A stretch of DNA of 64,000 bases from Sclerurus mexicanus (lineage: Eukaryota > Chordata > Aves > Passeriformes > Furnariidae). The stretch lies in the NCBI GenBank assembly GCA_013396755.1, contig VWZF01000445.1, forward strand, positions 2,645,622 through 2,709,621, written 5' to 3'. The translations under genes were made by a program, and so were the position numbers. Of the stretch, positions 39,201 through 52,281 are shown in pieces. Each line of letters opens with the position of its first letter. Position 1 is the first letter of the stretch. The notes under the pieces are model-generated. The model did not search any database and was not told the origin of the DNA. It was given only the letters and a program-made list of their open reading frames with translations.

Positions 39201-42200
39201 CCACTCTGAATAACAGATGTGTTCCTAATTGCAAGTTTAAAGGCTTCTGAACATATTTGCTATGTTCACAATTTTTTTTTAAACTTGTGTTTTGCCTATA
39301 GGGTGTTCCAAAAGGCACTGATGAAAAAAAAAAGGCTGCCTTGCATCCTACTGATACAAGGAGAGACATAAATTTTTCAAGTGTACCAGAGTTTAATTTC
39401 TTCTTAATCATAAAAAAAAAATTCCTCTGCTATGTGCACAAAAAGCAACTCTTCAAGTGAAAAGGGATTCTATCTTTTCAGCTTAAATGTAGAGATGAGT
39501 TTTCTACTCCTCTCAAGAAAACTACACCTACAAAAGAGAGTGGCCTTAGAACTCTCTCCTGAGTAAGAAAAACAGTAGCACAGTGAAACTCTGAGCCCTA
39601 ATTTTAAATGAACAAAATAAGAAATCCAAGTTCTCATTTGTAGAAAGGAATTTCAAAAAAGTCTTTTCTTGTGTGTAAGCCTTTAAGAAAAAGAAATCCT
39701 GCAATACCTTGGTATTTCCAAAATTGATCTAATAACGGGAGATTCCCAGAATGTCCTGCTAGAAATTTTAAAAGATATTTTAGTTTGACGGACTCAGGAA
39801 GAAATGAAATCTCTGAGCATATCAACAGAGACCATGAGAATCTTTAATTACCAAGATCTGATCCTACAAAAAGAAAGGTATAAAAGAATCTAATGAACTG
39901 AATGTCTTAAAAAGCTCTGGAGGAGTTCGAACTAAGGCTTAACTTCAGAATTAACTTCAATTTCTCTCATAACTGCCTTCATCCACCTCCAAATCTGTGA
40001 TGAAAAGGTTGTTATGAAAAGACTGCTATCAGGGCAGGAGAATTTCATCGTAGGTATAAATGAAAACATAAAGGTATTAATTCCTGCTGGCAATATTCTG
40101 TGTCATTTTCCTAAAGACTGTTCTATTTATCAGTGAGCGAGACAGACATTGCTTCTTTCAACACAGCTTAACTAGTTTTTTTTCCTTTTGAGGCAATGGG
40201 CTTGTTCATTAATAGTTTACATAAATCATAGGTCATGATGGTATTCTAAGCTATATGTTACATAATGGTTGATATAGAGTCATAAAGAAATATATATACA
40301 CATTCTTATAAAATGCTGATTTCCACATTAATATAAAACTGACAATAACAGTGTATTTGGTATTTTATCAGCTTTGGCAATCACATATATATTTTCTTTA
40401 TAATTAGATACATGTTATTACCTATGAAACCCTTCTTCATTATGCTAACGCTTTCACTTCCCAGACCAATTAACTTATGGCAACCTACTGGTCATATGTA
40501 CAACAGATCTGAATTGTCCCAATGTGGATATTAGAACTTCTTTTTCTTACAGAAATAATGAGTTTAGTGGTTTGAAATTTTAATTGCGACACCTTTTCTG
40601 GTTTTTAAGTGATGGAAACACATAACAGGTTTTGTTCATTTTGATGTCTCTAAATGCTTCTAAGATAAAATAGTTTTGTAATTAAAAATGTAGCTTGTCT
40701 AAGACAGAAACTAAAAACTTTTAGTGAAACTGCTGTTGCTTGCATCATTGCAGAACTGGTTTAATTCAGGCTACCCTATTATACTCTTTATGAAAAGGTG
40801 TTTTATTGCATTTAAATAGAACCATGATCTTTGGTCTAACTGATGTTTTCTGGGTGACATCCAAAGTGCTGCTTTAAGTTGCTCATCATAGCTTTTCTGC
40901 CTGAAAAACTCTGGCGCTTGTGGAATCTAACAGGATTTCTCCAATTATTAAAGCTTCTGATGCTCTATGATCTGCTACATGGTTGCATGTTGAGAATTTC
41001 AGTGGATGTTTAAATTTTACTTCAAGAAGGAGAACACTCATGTTATGCTTGGTTTTGTTCTGTGTGTCTGCTTTCAGGAGGCACATTAACTATTAGAGAA
41101 AGATATGTCCAAAATTCTTGCTTACCATTAAACCAGGATAAAAGTATTTCAGAATAGATATAATTATCTCTTACAAAAGGCCACAACTTTAAATAAGTAG
41201 TACCACTGGTTTTAGTGGTACTTTCTGTGTGTTCCAATCTGTGTGTAGAGAGAGCTGTGTAAAGAGACTTTGTAATTAGCTTCATTGCTAAGTACAGCTA
41301 AAGCTGTTACTCGATTAACAAAATACTGTTTGAATCAGCAGATATTTGTGCTTTCATCATCTTTTCAGTCTGCATCCAAAATGTGTTGGGAAGCTGTCAA
41401 GGGAAAACTCTACATCAGACTAAAGTACTGCATACAGTAAAACACAAGTCATCAGGGACATGAAATCTTTTTGTAAGACTTTTGCATATCTCAAGCATTG
41501 CTTAGCTTACTTACAGAGCTGCCACTTTCATTGATTAGATTAAAACTCATTCACTTCATCAACCAAGTGTGGTCATGAAAAGAAAAAGTTGTTATATTTT
41601 AATGACTCTGAAATTTTCAGATATGCTTCTATGTCTTCATTCAGATGAACTGTTGCTTTGGTTTGAACTGGCTTGTCAAATAAAAAATGAATTCAAGAGC
41701 ATCGGTAATGGATGACAGATTAAAATGAAAGAGAGGGCAGCAACCTCTAAAATAGTAAGCACACTTTTCTTAACTTCTGAGAATGAAGAAGAATGATTAT
41801 GAGGTTGCAAACTCTCACTTCTCACAGCAATTCAAAAGTTTCAATTACATTTGAAGATAGAAAAAATTTGTCACAGATACTTCAGACTAGAATACCTGGC
41901 TGGCTCTTGGTCCAAGTTTACAGTGGAGTTAAAGTCAAAAATAATTTGAGCTTTAGATATCTTTATTCTAAAATACTAATGCAAATGAAAGATGCAAACC
42001 TATAAATTAGTGTTTCAAAGCAACCTGGAGCAAAAGTGGCATATAATTATTCATGGTGATCTCTCCATATTAAATTGGAGAACAAAACTTCTAACTATCC
42101 GCAGGTCTCAGAGGTTATGAAATTTTAGTGTCTATGAATACTTTTCATGATTTCCTTTACAAGTGGGAAGAACTGGAACACAACTTTCATATCTTCATAG

Positions 42201-45200
42201 TTTGTGGCTGTTTGACTGTCACAAACTGTCAATTTATCTTAAACCCAGTTTAAGCTGTTGTCACATCCCTGATAACACCACACCCGTTTTGATTAATCAG
42301 CTCCTTTTCAGTACCCATCATTAGGAAAAACTGACAACTTCTCTGAATCCAAAAATTCTGTGCTTAATATTTTAACAGAAGAGCAAAATTACATTAGTTA
42401 AATGCCTGTAATTTTTAAAAGAGGAATGACATCACAGTATGTGCAAAAGAATCACAAAATTACCAAGAATAACAGTGCCTTCTGTCACTTTATGTGCTCA
42501 TGGCAAGGAAGATGATGTAAGCAAAGTAACACAAAGATTGCTGAGACTGAGTTGTCTCTTGTGTTTTTAATCCTTTGAGACAAATAACAGGTGCTCCATC
42601 CAGTGTCTGCCAGATGCCAGGAAGAGGAGTTAATAAGCTGTGAAACAACCTAGACTTGACATATTTAACCACGCCCAGAATAGCAAGATGCACAAGTCTT
42701 GCACTAGATAAACCCTACAGTCAAATGACATGTGAAGCAGTATCTTCTCCATTAATGACCTAAATTAAGGGCCTCTCTCTCTGCGTGTTCCTCTGACAGT
42801 TCAGTGCAAGTCAACTATTCAAAACTTGTTTTTTGATAATTTATGAATCCTAGAATTGTTGGCAACAATGGAAAAAACACAACCAGTAAACTTTTCAGTC
42901 AGAACCAGATGTAAAATAAGATACTTCAGAATTACTATGTATTTGAACTTCTGACAGTATCTATTAAGACTGATGTGGCCTGTTTTCTTATTTAAAATAA
43001 TAAAAATGTAATATATTATTATAAAGTTAACATAATTAAAATTGAAACTATTTTTTTATCAAGCAAAGTGATATTTAATAGTTATCTATAGACAATACCA
43101 CAAAATAACTAAAAAAAAAAAATTAAGGTAATAATTTCAAACTGGTAAATAATTAAAACTGTTAAAAGAACATTTTGATTGCATGTCTATTTTCCTTTTT
43201 CTACCACATAAGAACAATGTATAAAACTATAAGATACTCAACTGTTCTTGGGAAATACAAGTTATTTTAGGTCAAGAATTACAAGTTAACAAGTATTTGA
43301 ATGTTTCCTCAGGATACAGTGTTATTCATCTTTTCCTCAGTCCAAAATTGATTGAAGAAGTAATCATCATTGGCATGTCATTCCTATTCCATTATTAAAT
43401 TTTATTACCTATCCTACTTTGTTGATATAAGGGTTGAGGTAATCTACCTTGTAAATAAAAACAATGGAGTGATCCTGATCAAAAATAATTTACAAAGATT
43501 TTATTTCTATTAAAATCATCCATCAAAATGATTTGCTTTTATGAATGCATTGATTGTTTTTGCTAGTTAGCAATATTTCACAAATTCGCTTCCTGTAATG
43601 AACCACTCTGAAATCTTTTTGTTTGTATATGGCATAGGTCACCTAAATCAAGTCAATGGTTTCTAAATCTTCCTAAATCTGCATAAAAGTGAACAAGAGA
43701 GAACTAAAATTCTCAGAATTTTCTGGCCTGGTATAATTTTGCTGTAGTTTTAAATGCAATTATAAAGTTTCTCTAGGTCACTATTGAAAACATAAGGACT
43801 ACACCCACAGATTTGTTGAAAAGAGTTAATGTAGCAGCACATACATATTGTCACTTGTAATTAAATGTTTTGGTATTTTTTTTAACACTGTAAAACACAC
43901 ACTTTATTTTACTCATCATTCTTTCTAGAATTTCTCAACTTCTTTTAAGAATTAAAGTCTTGTGTTGTTGTTTGAATGAATTGCATAGAATTCTTTCAAC
44001 TTTTTATTATCCAATAAAATACAAACCACTTCTTATTACAAAGAGTCAAAAGATTCCCCTGGGTACAAGTTGGTTTTGAAAAGGGCTTGTGGGTTTGTTT
44101 TTTTTTTTTTAATTGAAGTACTTCATGGTTCCTTAAATTTATGGTTTCTTTTATAATCCTATTAATTCAGATGTTATTTATAACCAGATAAATTTATAGT
44201 TGTTTTCCATTAAATCAATAAATCCAAGGTTATTAAAATCCTCTTAGACTTCATTACTAGAAAACGTGTGTTGTGAAAAGCAGCTCAGTGTCTGTTTAAC
44301 ATTACACATATCCCTAAATACCACTGAAGTCAATGGGGTTTATGGACACACTTTAAAGTCATTACATGCCTAAGTTATTTTGTGTACAAGGAATGTCAAT
44401 TAGGACCTTAGTTAATTCCTGAAGTGTAGTGACATCCAGCAGCAGAACTATCCCTATTCATGATCCACCAGAATAAATAATTGTTTACTTTAATATTTTG
44501 CTTTTAATATTTTTACAATTAGAATTCAGATAAATGCTTCTATGAAAAATATTTTTTTAAAATATTTTTTCATATAAATGAATTTTATTAAGCAGTTAGT
44601 ATCTGATCTGGTTTCTGTCACTTACATGCTCTGTGTCATCATTTTCTTTGTTTATTAAACTGTTGCATTTGCAGTCATGTCTTGAAAATTCCTCACTTCC
44701 AAAACACTCCACGTCAACTCCATTTGCACAGAAACTGGTAGTAGGCTTATCAGAGTAGATTTACACAGCTACAGGATCTCTTCCTTAAGATTCGTCTTGC
44801 TAAACACTAACAATATTAAACATATTTCTTTTTCTTTTTTTAATCAAAGAGGAAACCTGACAGTGTTTATTTTCATCCAAAACAAGTGGATTGTTTTAAA
44901 ACAGTCATCTCATTGAAATCAGAGGGAAGTGTTCTGGCTACTTTATTTAAAGCTGAATCAGGTCTCAAAATATCCTGCACACATACCAAGCAAGTTCTGA
45001 AAGCATTCTCAGAGCCAGACTCACATTCTTACAGCTTTGTGACACACTTGAACAACTTCTATTTGCTAGTGCTGCCTGAAAGAACTTGAAGAGGTTGTTT
45101 CTGAATGTTATTACAGGACCTCGAATCTCATTATTCTCCCAGCCAAATTTAAGGTAAATTCTGAATAGAATAAAAATTAGTTGCTGTTGTAATTTACTGA

Positions 45201-46001
45201 TATCAAACCCCGCATTTATTAATTCAATAACATCATCTTAGATAACTATGCTTCAGAACAGAAAGAATAAACATTTCATGGTCCTGCATTTCATATGTAT
45301 GTTGTGGTATTTACAGAGTCATTTAAAGTGTGTTACTACTACTTCAGAAAGGGCCATTTCATTCACACTTTGCAGTGTATTAACTGTTAACATTTTCCTT
45401 TTTTGGTCTTAGCTCAGTAAGTAGAAAATATTTGACTGTTTCTTTTCATTAAAATTTAAATTTACCATTTTGCTTACCTTCCTGAAATAGCAACAAACTG
45501 CAATGCTTCATAAAATATGTTTCATCCCCCAAATTCCAATCCATAAAGTAATTTTTCTGAGTTTTTTGCAATTATATAATTTTTTAATTCTTTCCCAGGT
45601 TCAAGAAATATCTCTGAAAACCGATGATATTTTGATCTGAATCTTAAAGCATGAATATATAAAAACGTATTAAATGAATAGGAAGCCTGCACCAGAAAAT
45701 GCTCAGTCAGTCAGAATCTCAGGTCTAGATTCTTTTTTTATTCTCTGACACCAGATTAGTACCTTACTGGTACCTTTTTGACCTTATTTGGTAAACAATA
45801 CAAAAAAATAAAAGTTAGCCAAATCATTGCTTCAGCCCATTTTCTTCCACACATGATTTTTTAGAATTCCTCCATGTCAAAAATAATTTACATATCTATA
45901 AAAAACCCCCAACAAAACAGCAGAGAGGTTTTCCATCTTTGAACCACCTAAAATATTTCACTCATAGTCTTAAATTTCCCATATAATGTCCCCAAGTAAT
46001 T
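36210..46001. other. AT-rich non-coding stretch, nearly 10 kb
   Basis: No repeat family, RNA gene or coding exon was recognised. Open frames are under 100 codons and lack recognisable domains. A near-perfect AT-rich palindrome lies at 44541-44574. Poly-T runs near 44096-44111 and A runs near 43111-43121 are simple low complexity. Confidence 0.6.
44541..44574. repeat. AT-rich inverted repeat (hairpin)
   Basis: The left arm TATGAAAAATATTTT and the right arm AAAATATTTTTTCATA are reverse complements except for one extra base, separated by about three bases. The predicted hairpin has a stem of about 15 bp. It is likely a slippage or low-complexity product. Confidence 0.75.
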
Positions 46002-46165
46002 CAGGTTGAAAAGGACCCCAGGAGATCTTTAGTCCTGACCAAATAAGGTGAGCTGAGTGGTCTGATCAAATTGCCCAAGGCTGTATTCAGTACGGTCTTG
46101 AAAACTGCTAAAGGCAGACTGTACAAACTCTCTGGGCAGCTTGCACCAATGCTTAATTATCCTCA
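46002..46165 (-). mobile_element. Old CR1 LINE 3' piece, minus strand
   Basis: Landmarks in reverse orientation are AGGTTGAAAAGGACCCCAGG, AGATCTTTAGTCCTGACC, CAAGGCTGTATTCAGT, TCTTGAAAACTGCTAAAGG and CTCTCTGGGCAGCTTGCACC. These follow the CR1 3' consensus for an older subfamily type. Divergence is high compared with the copies at 26.4 and 35.2 kb. The terminal octamer repeats are not seen. Confidence 0.85.
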
Positions 46166-47380
46166 GTGGTGGTTTGGTGTTTTGATTTTGTCTTTTCTGG
46201 TCTGTTCATTTTTCAGTTAGATTTTAGTGACCAAATTAAGAACTATGTAAGAATATGATATATGTGAAAATGGTAATAATCAGGGTGATTCTGCTGCACC
46301 AGTCTTATGACTTGATACACCATTTCATATTTTTTCACATAATATGATTTATATACCATCAAGTTCATGACCCCATCTCCAAATCTCCTTCGAGAGGTGT
46401 GTCCTGATACCAGCCCTTTGCCATATAAAGAATACCAGATGTAGGCCTTTGAAGATGCGCATGTTTAGCAATGTTTTATATAGGAAAGACGTTTAACTTT
46501 ACATGCATGGATAAGAAACCTTACTTTCAACAGTCAATACTTTAAAATATTCCAAAAGTGAGGGAACTGATGTTGGCCTGTCTTGTAACATCATCATAAA
46601 TGATGTTCTGTATAGCATTTGGTGTTCCTGTTTATGAAATATTTGCCCAGTTCATTCACATGACAATTTCTTCAGTCCTTTTCTAAAAAGTAATGTAGCT
46701 ATCATATGGAGAAGTTTAGACTCATTTACCATACAGCAAACCGCTCCTATAGCGGAGTATATTTTGCACATACTATAGTTAGACTCAATATTCATGTGTA
46801 TTTACAGCAATGTATGAAAGAAATCTGTATCTTTGTATAGATTTTGTTACCTAAGCCTCTCCTAATTTCTATTTGTCTTCCTGTTGCTCATAGATAAGTT
46901 TATAATAAACTGTAGTAATAGGTGTTAGTCAGCTGAAAGAAGACTGAAAGAGACTGTAGGTGAAATAGGAAATGAAATTTGTTTACTGTATCTTCCCATT
47001 TGGATCATGGACAAAAAGCTGTCCGTGATCATGGTATCTGAGACTTCTTTTATTTAAGAACATACAGCTTTTTAATAGTTTAAAAGCTGACATCCCAAAG
47101 TAATAGAAAAAGCAACTAAAACCATCTCATTATTTTAATGGCTCAACTCCATTTGTTTTCATCTGCTTTTAGCTTTATCAAATCTTAATTAGTTTTGCTG
47201 AAATTTTCTTTTTTATTTTTACATGAGGAGAAAAAAGAAAAAATAAGTAAAACATTTTGAAGGAATAATTTTAGGGAGAAATATCCTGTTTTGATGCTTG
47301 AAAAAAAACCCTAATAATGTTTTTCTTATGGAGGGACTGAAAAGTTACTCAGGGAAGTTTTAAGGAGGTACCTAAATAAC
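46166..47380. other. Non-coding DNA with a small inverted repeat
   Basis: This is AT-rich unique sequence. A 10-bp imperfect hairpin lies at 47003-47030. No gene or repeat family was recognised. Confidence 0.6.
47003..47030. repeat. Inverted repeat (hairpin)
   Basis: The arms GATCATGGAC and GTCCGTGATC pair at nine of ten positions around an 8-base loop. The word GATCATGG also follows the right arm. There is no U-tract or gene context that would make it a terminator. Confidence 0.75.
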
Positions 47381-47385
47381 ACTCT

Positions 47386-47403
47386 GCCTGGCTACTGCCA
47401 GGC
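47386..47403. repeat. Perfect 7-bp hairpin
   Basis: GCCTGGC, a 4-base loop TACT and GCCAGGC form a perfect inverted repeat at the left edge of the GC-richer block. Confidence 0.8.
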
Positions 47404-48013
47404 CCATCTCAGGAGCCATCACCCCATCTGAGGCTCATCTACAGAAGCCCAGAGGAGCACAAATTCAAATTACAGATATAAGGAGCACCCTATTTGGGTG
47501 CTTCTCAGGGCTGCCCCAGCAGAGCCTCAGCCCCAGTGTCCAGCTATCAGACCCATAACTGTAAGTCAACACTGAGCACCTTTTGGATGGAGGAGAGTTC
47601 CTGCTCAGGAGTATGGACATGTTATGGGATGAAGGGGATGAACACTTTGGATTTGAGCAAGACTTACTGTGGCAGACTTAGGAGAGGAACCAAAGGTGAG
47701 GAAAGGGAAGGAATAAGATCAGGAAAATAGGGAGAAAGAGGAAAAAATGGGAGAGTTTAGTTGCTAGTGAACAGAGGCAGATCATTGCACTTTCTTGGAA
47801 CTGATCACAGCAGTCTGTCTTATCTCTTTGTGAAACTCCATGCCCAACTGTTCTCCCAGGCACAGGGATCTCTATTTTGTGTACTTTTGTGTATATAGAG
47901 GTCTGAGTGGCAGCAACTGACATGAGACCATGAGTCAGAGGGACCATCATTTCTGTGGTGACAGTAAATGGAGGGAACAAGGATCTGGTGCCAATAATAA
48001 ACCAGGCATTGCA

Positions 48014-48102
48014 CTATAATATATAACATATAATATAGCTTATATACATTATAGATATATAGTATCATATATATGTGTATATATGTACATATTTATATAT
48101 AG
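48014..48102. repeat. TA-rich low-complexity tract
   Basis: Degenerate TATATA, ATATAACATA and TGTATATATG runs extend over about 90 bp. It is likely length-variable. Confidence 0.85.
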
Positions 48103-48949
48103 GTCTATTATCTCCCACTAATAGATCTTCACCTGGATTAGCCAGAGCAGAGAAGAGAAAAGATGAAGACATTTGTGCTGTTTCTCTTCATGGATATGTC
48201 TGGATGTGTGTGTTTATTCATGTATGTGTGGTCAATAACAATGTAAATATACATATATATTATGTGAGCTGTCTGTTGGGAAGAGACACACATCCCTCCT
48301 CTTGAAGGGACCAGAGGACTGCTGCAGCAGCTGCTGCTATTGGCTGGGCCAGGCTGGGAGGAATCCAGGCCCTAGAGATTGCTGTAGGAGAAGGAACTGT
48401 CTGGGATCCAAAAACCAATGGATTTGGATACCATATAACATAACCTTGAGTTAATTACAAATATATGCAAGTTATATATCTTACTGAGTTATCCAGAACA
48501 GTACATCTGCTAACATTTTATCTGTTAGAACAGTATATATGGGGAGTGCATCGTGGCTCAGCCACAAGAGAGAAGTAAGCCACTTCCCCCCAAAAAATCT
48601 ACAGGAGGAACTCCAGTCATCTGTCCTGAGCTGATCTGAACACATGTATTCTTTCCCTTCTACTGGGGATGCCTGGAGTTACGACAGTGAGCAAATCACC
48701 AAAGCTGGTAATGAGAATCACATCTGCATTGTGAGCCAATGGAATATTGTAGTTGTTATGCTTTAAGTGCTGCATTTGTATTGTGACTGATGTAAAATCC
48801 CATTTGATTGTATAAATCTCATGCAATGTCAAAAAAATTCAAGTATGTAAATTTGGTACTAAACATTAAACCCTCAAGATAGGAAACATCTGAAAAACCT
48901 GACCAGAGGGTATTTGACTCTGACACCTCTGCCAAATACTACTTCTCCT

Positions 48950-49249
48950 TGCATTCCAGAGTTCTGGGATCTGGAAGTTAGTGATGGGGAACTAAATGAA
49001 ACTCCCATCATCCAGGAGGAAATGGCTAGTAACCTGCTATGCCAATTAGACACACACAGGTCCATGCGCCCAGATGGGTCGCACCACAGAGTAATGAGGG
49101 AGCTGGCAAAAGAGCTCACAAACCCACTTTCAATCCTTTACCAGCAGTTCTGGTTAACCAGAGAAGACACAGCTGACTGGAATGTAACACCCATCTGCAA
49201 GAACAGTCGGAAGGGCAATGTGAGGAACTGCAGGCCTGTCAGCCTGTCT
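48950..49249 (+). mobile_element. CR1 LINE ORF2 fragment, still open
   Basis: The plus-strand frame starting at 48914 runs 121 codons without a stop. From about residue 20 to 112 it follows the CR1 ORF2 linker and early reverse transcriptase: LEVSDGELNETP, then LDTHRSMRPDG, MRELAKELTNPLSILYQQ, WLTRED, NVTPICK and NCRPVSLS. Compared with the remembered family sequence a few residues before NVTPI are missing (an in-frame deletion), and the first ATG and tail are not CR1. The endonuclease upstream and the catalytic reverse transcriptase motifs downstream are absent. Similarity stops sharply at about 49250. It is not a functional gene; the open frame is probably retained by chance. Confidence 0.9.
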
Positions 49250-49260
49250 TGCTACCGTAG

Positions 49261-50011
49261 TGTCACACCCTGGTCCTGAAGTCCCAAGCTTTACTGGGTG
49301 TACATTTTAATTTTAGGCTTCAAGATACTTTGCCTACACAACCTCTTCCAAAGCCTCTTGATTCTCTGACACCCTGAGTTCATGCCTGGAGAAAAATGAC
49401 ACAATTTTCTCGAAGAGATTTCTTTTAATTTCATGAGAAAATAGGCATTTTGGCAAAAAAGGTTTTACAGAAACCAACATGCAACTTCACACAAGCATTA
49501 CAACAGATTACCAGGACTAACAAGCATTGCTATAATTAGGAACCTTTATTGCATTCAACAAACAAACTCCATGCCACTTAAGTGAGGTACCCACACCTTA
49601 CAGAAAGTGTTTAAGTTACCCACAGGAGGAAGGAAGAAAAGAATAAAGGAAGAGAGATTAAGAGAAGAAAGAATAAAGAAAAATAGTTACCACTTAGAAG
49701 GTTGCATGTTGGCAGCTTTGAGGAGAAAAAGCCAAGGCAAGATGGAGAGTTTGTGTGTGCCTCTTTATCTGCTTGGTCTATTGTGGGCACTCCCTCCAGG
49801 TGGGACTTTAGTTCACTATCCCCTTAGTCAAAATGAGGGGTGCCACAGCCAACCAGAGGCTCCAGGCGCTGTGGTGTGGGCAGGTTACCAGGCAGCCCTT
49901 CTTGACTGCCAGCCCAGCCATGTGCCTTGTGTGGCCGTGTCAGCTGCAGGACACATACTCTGGGCAGGGCTACAATGAGTTCAAGCCCAAGGTCTGGTAA
50001 CTGAAAAAGCA
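49261..50011. mobile_element. Possible LTR-like repeat, unclassified
   Basis: CR1 similarity ends at about 49250, and a block of different character starts at TGTCACACCCTGG (49261). It holds a purine-rich run (49620-49690) and a GC-richer segment (49780-49975). On the minus strand it shows a CAATAAAGG polyadenylation-like signal (49545-49551). If read on the minus strand it would end GGGTGTGACA, an LTR-like CA end. I could not find the other end or a matching target duplication, so element identity and strand are unresolved. The frame at 49607-49978 (123 codons) matches no family I know. Confidence 0.4.
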
Positions 50012-50563
50012 TTGTGCATGGGAAAGAAATATATGGATGTATTTCTTCACTGGGTTGGTATGTGGTCAGAAATATATGCTACTCTTGGATGGACTTAAAG
50101 AGTCTGTAGGCCACAACACATGGAGTGGTCTCAAAGTGGTAACAAGAAATGAAGAATGCAATTTATTCTTCTGTAGTACCTATTGGCTTCACAGGGCTCA
50201 CTGTTCTTCACATGTTTATCTAGGAAGAGAAAGGAGAGTGGTGATGATATTTTAGAGGCTTGAAAGAGAGACATATTTTTCTAAATTATTTAGGAATGTG
50301 CATCTAAGGAATATGTAGTTCTTTAGCTTGATTCTTAAAGTGATTTGTATTCTAGTGTTTCGATGAGTTTTTCTGTTGTCAGCTATTCTAATTGTGTTAA
50401 ATTTGATTATATGTGGCATCAGAGATTAATTTGGTAATTCCCACCTAGAAAATTTAAAACATTAGTTAAGCAACATTCCATTTATTTCAGAGGATTTTGT
50501 TTGTTTTTCTTTCTTTTGTTTTTCCAAACACCAAATACAATCCCTGAACAAGAAAAAATGTTA

Positions 50564-50585
50564 CGTGTGTGTGTCTGTGTGTTTT
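50564..50585. repeat. (GT)n short microsatellite
   Basis: CGTGTGTGTGTCTGTGTG is a short interrupted dinucleotide tract. Confidence 0.75.
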
Positions 50586-52240
50586 TGTAAAAGGCTATGT
50601 TATTCAACTGTACTGTTACAGATGTTTAAATGGCTGAAAAAGTGGAAGGAAAATTTTCATTATGTATAGTTTGTTTTATTTATACATGATACATGTTTCT
50701 GGAGCCACTGAAACATCCAGCTAAAGTTTTGCAGCAAAATAACAATTAAAAAAATACAAAACTAAACAACAGTTAAAAAACCCTACTGGGAAGGAGTAAT
50801 TGATTAATACTCTAGAAGAGAAAAAAAAAAAGGCAAAAAAAGGTCAAAAAAGCTACTGGATGGGGAGAGGAAATTTAAAATGAAGACAGTCATTCTATAC
50901 ATGACCCTTATCCCCAACATCAAGCTGTGGAAACTAAAACTTTTCTGAGGATAATTTTTTTAGTATAATGTGTTCAGAATGTCAGTGTGATAAGGTTTAA
51001 TTTAATAACAAAAATCTTCAAGTATACATATAAAAGGAAGAAAAAAATCTTTTTACATAACTTCTTAGTATCCAAGCCTTTCCCTCTCAACAGAAATGCC
51101 TTAAAACTTTATAACACTTCACTGCTAGTTTCAGAATAACAATGAATTCCATAAATAAACAACATTATTTTGATTTATAATTTTTAAAGTAACCTTTAAA
51201 ATGTGAACCTTTTTTCTTTTGGAAGGATAAATCCAAAAAAGCTTAGATCTTCATAAAGGTGCTCTACACACCTGTGAGAGAGAATGAAAAAAGATAATAA
51301 AATATGTAGAGGTGTTCATTCAGCATTCAAATTGGCAAAGATATGTGTTTTTATTTCTGGATATAACTAGTGTGAAGAGAAGGCCTCCTTTCTACTTGGA
51401 ACATTCCTGTGGCTAGACCTGCTTAGAAGCCTCCTTAGAAACTCATGATAAGCTTGCTGAAAATGTTTTGCATAACATGTTATTCAGAAAACAAGAACAT
51501 AAAAGATTCATTCAAGTAGCCAGATATAAAAAAGTGAGAATGCTGGTGTAGATATAAAGAAGGGATTCTGTGTTTCAAAGGCTTTTCCCAGCTCTGTGAG
51601 TTGGTCTAAAAAAAGGTTCCCTTAATAATTACTGCTATAGACAGCGTGATAAGAAGGATCACTGGCGTCTGGTGAACTGAAATCTGGCAATGAAACTATA
51701 AAATATACCTAGCAGGCCATGTGCGGGAGGGAAAGGTGTCCTGCCCCTTCCCAAACATTCAGGAGTCTCACAAACCAATAGTCATTTTATGCCAAATAAT
51801 ATAGTCTACCAGAGGTGATTATCCATCAGAACCAAGCAGTGCCAACTATTTTGGTGAGTAAATAGACAAGCAGAGTTTGTAACTGGAAGAATTTATTTTT
51901 CAGGGGCCCAGTAATGATCTCTTGTATGTGAGAATCTTGATCCAGACTTGTGTCAAATGTAATTGTCAAAGCTAAAATCAGTCAAGTAATCTGGGGAATT
52001 GGAACCAGGCATTGCACATTAGTGCCCTGACCACAGAAATTAGTGTGGTTTGATTAGATTTGCCTAGTGGGCTACCTAGTTTCCCTCTGAGGAGATTGAA
52101 TGATCTATTAAATGGAAAACAAAACCTATTTTTTGTGCATAATTATAGCATTTTCTTAACCTTTACATTGTGTTGAAGAGAAGTGAAAAGAGTTTGTTAT
52201 TTTCAGGACCTTGTCTGCTGTGATGTCACTCTATAAGAAG

Positions 52241-52281
52241 AAACAAAAGAAAAAAAAGTAAAAAAAAAAAAAAAGAGAAGA
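52241..52281. repeat. A-rich low-complexity tract
   Basis: A purine tract of mostly A, including about 14 A in a row. No retroposon body was identified next to it. Confidence 0.8.

Larger units (their letters stand above)
47381..48430. other. Unclassified GC-richer block with AT microsatellite
   Basis: About 1 kb has distinctly higher GC than its flanks. It starts near a perfect GCCTGGC/GCCAGGC hairpin (47386-47403), is purine-rich at 47690-47755, contains a TATA-type tract (48014-48102) and ends near a CAG/CTG palindrome (48324-48337). It may be a decayed mobile element, but I recognise no family, and the frames in it (under 105 codons) match nothing known to me. Confidence 0.4.

Noticed and set aside
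49607..49978. 123-codon plus-strand open frame with a Lys/Arg-rich start
   Set aside because: The basic start is the purine-rich run, and the rest overlaps a minus-strand frame of similar composition in a possible LTR. No family match is known to me.
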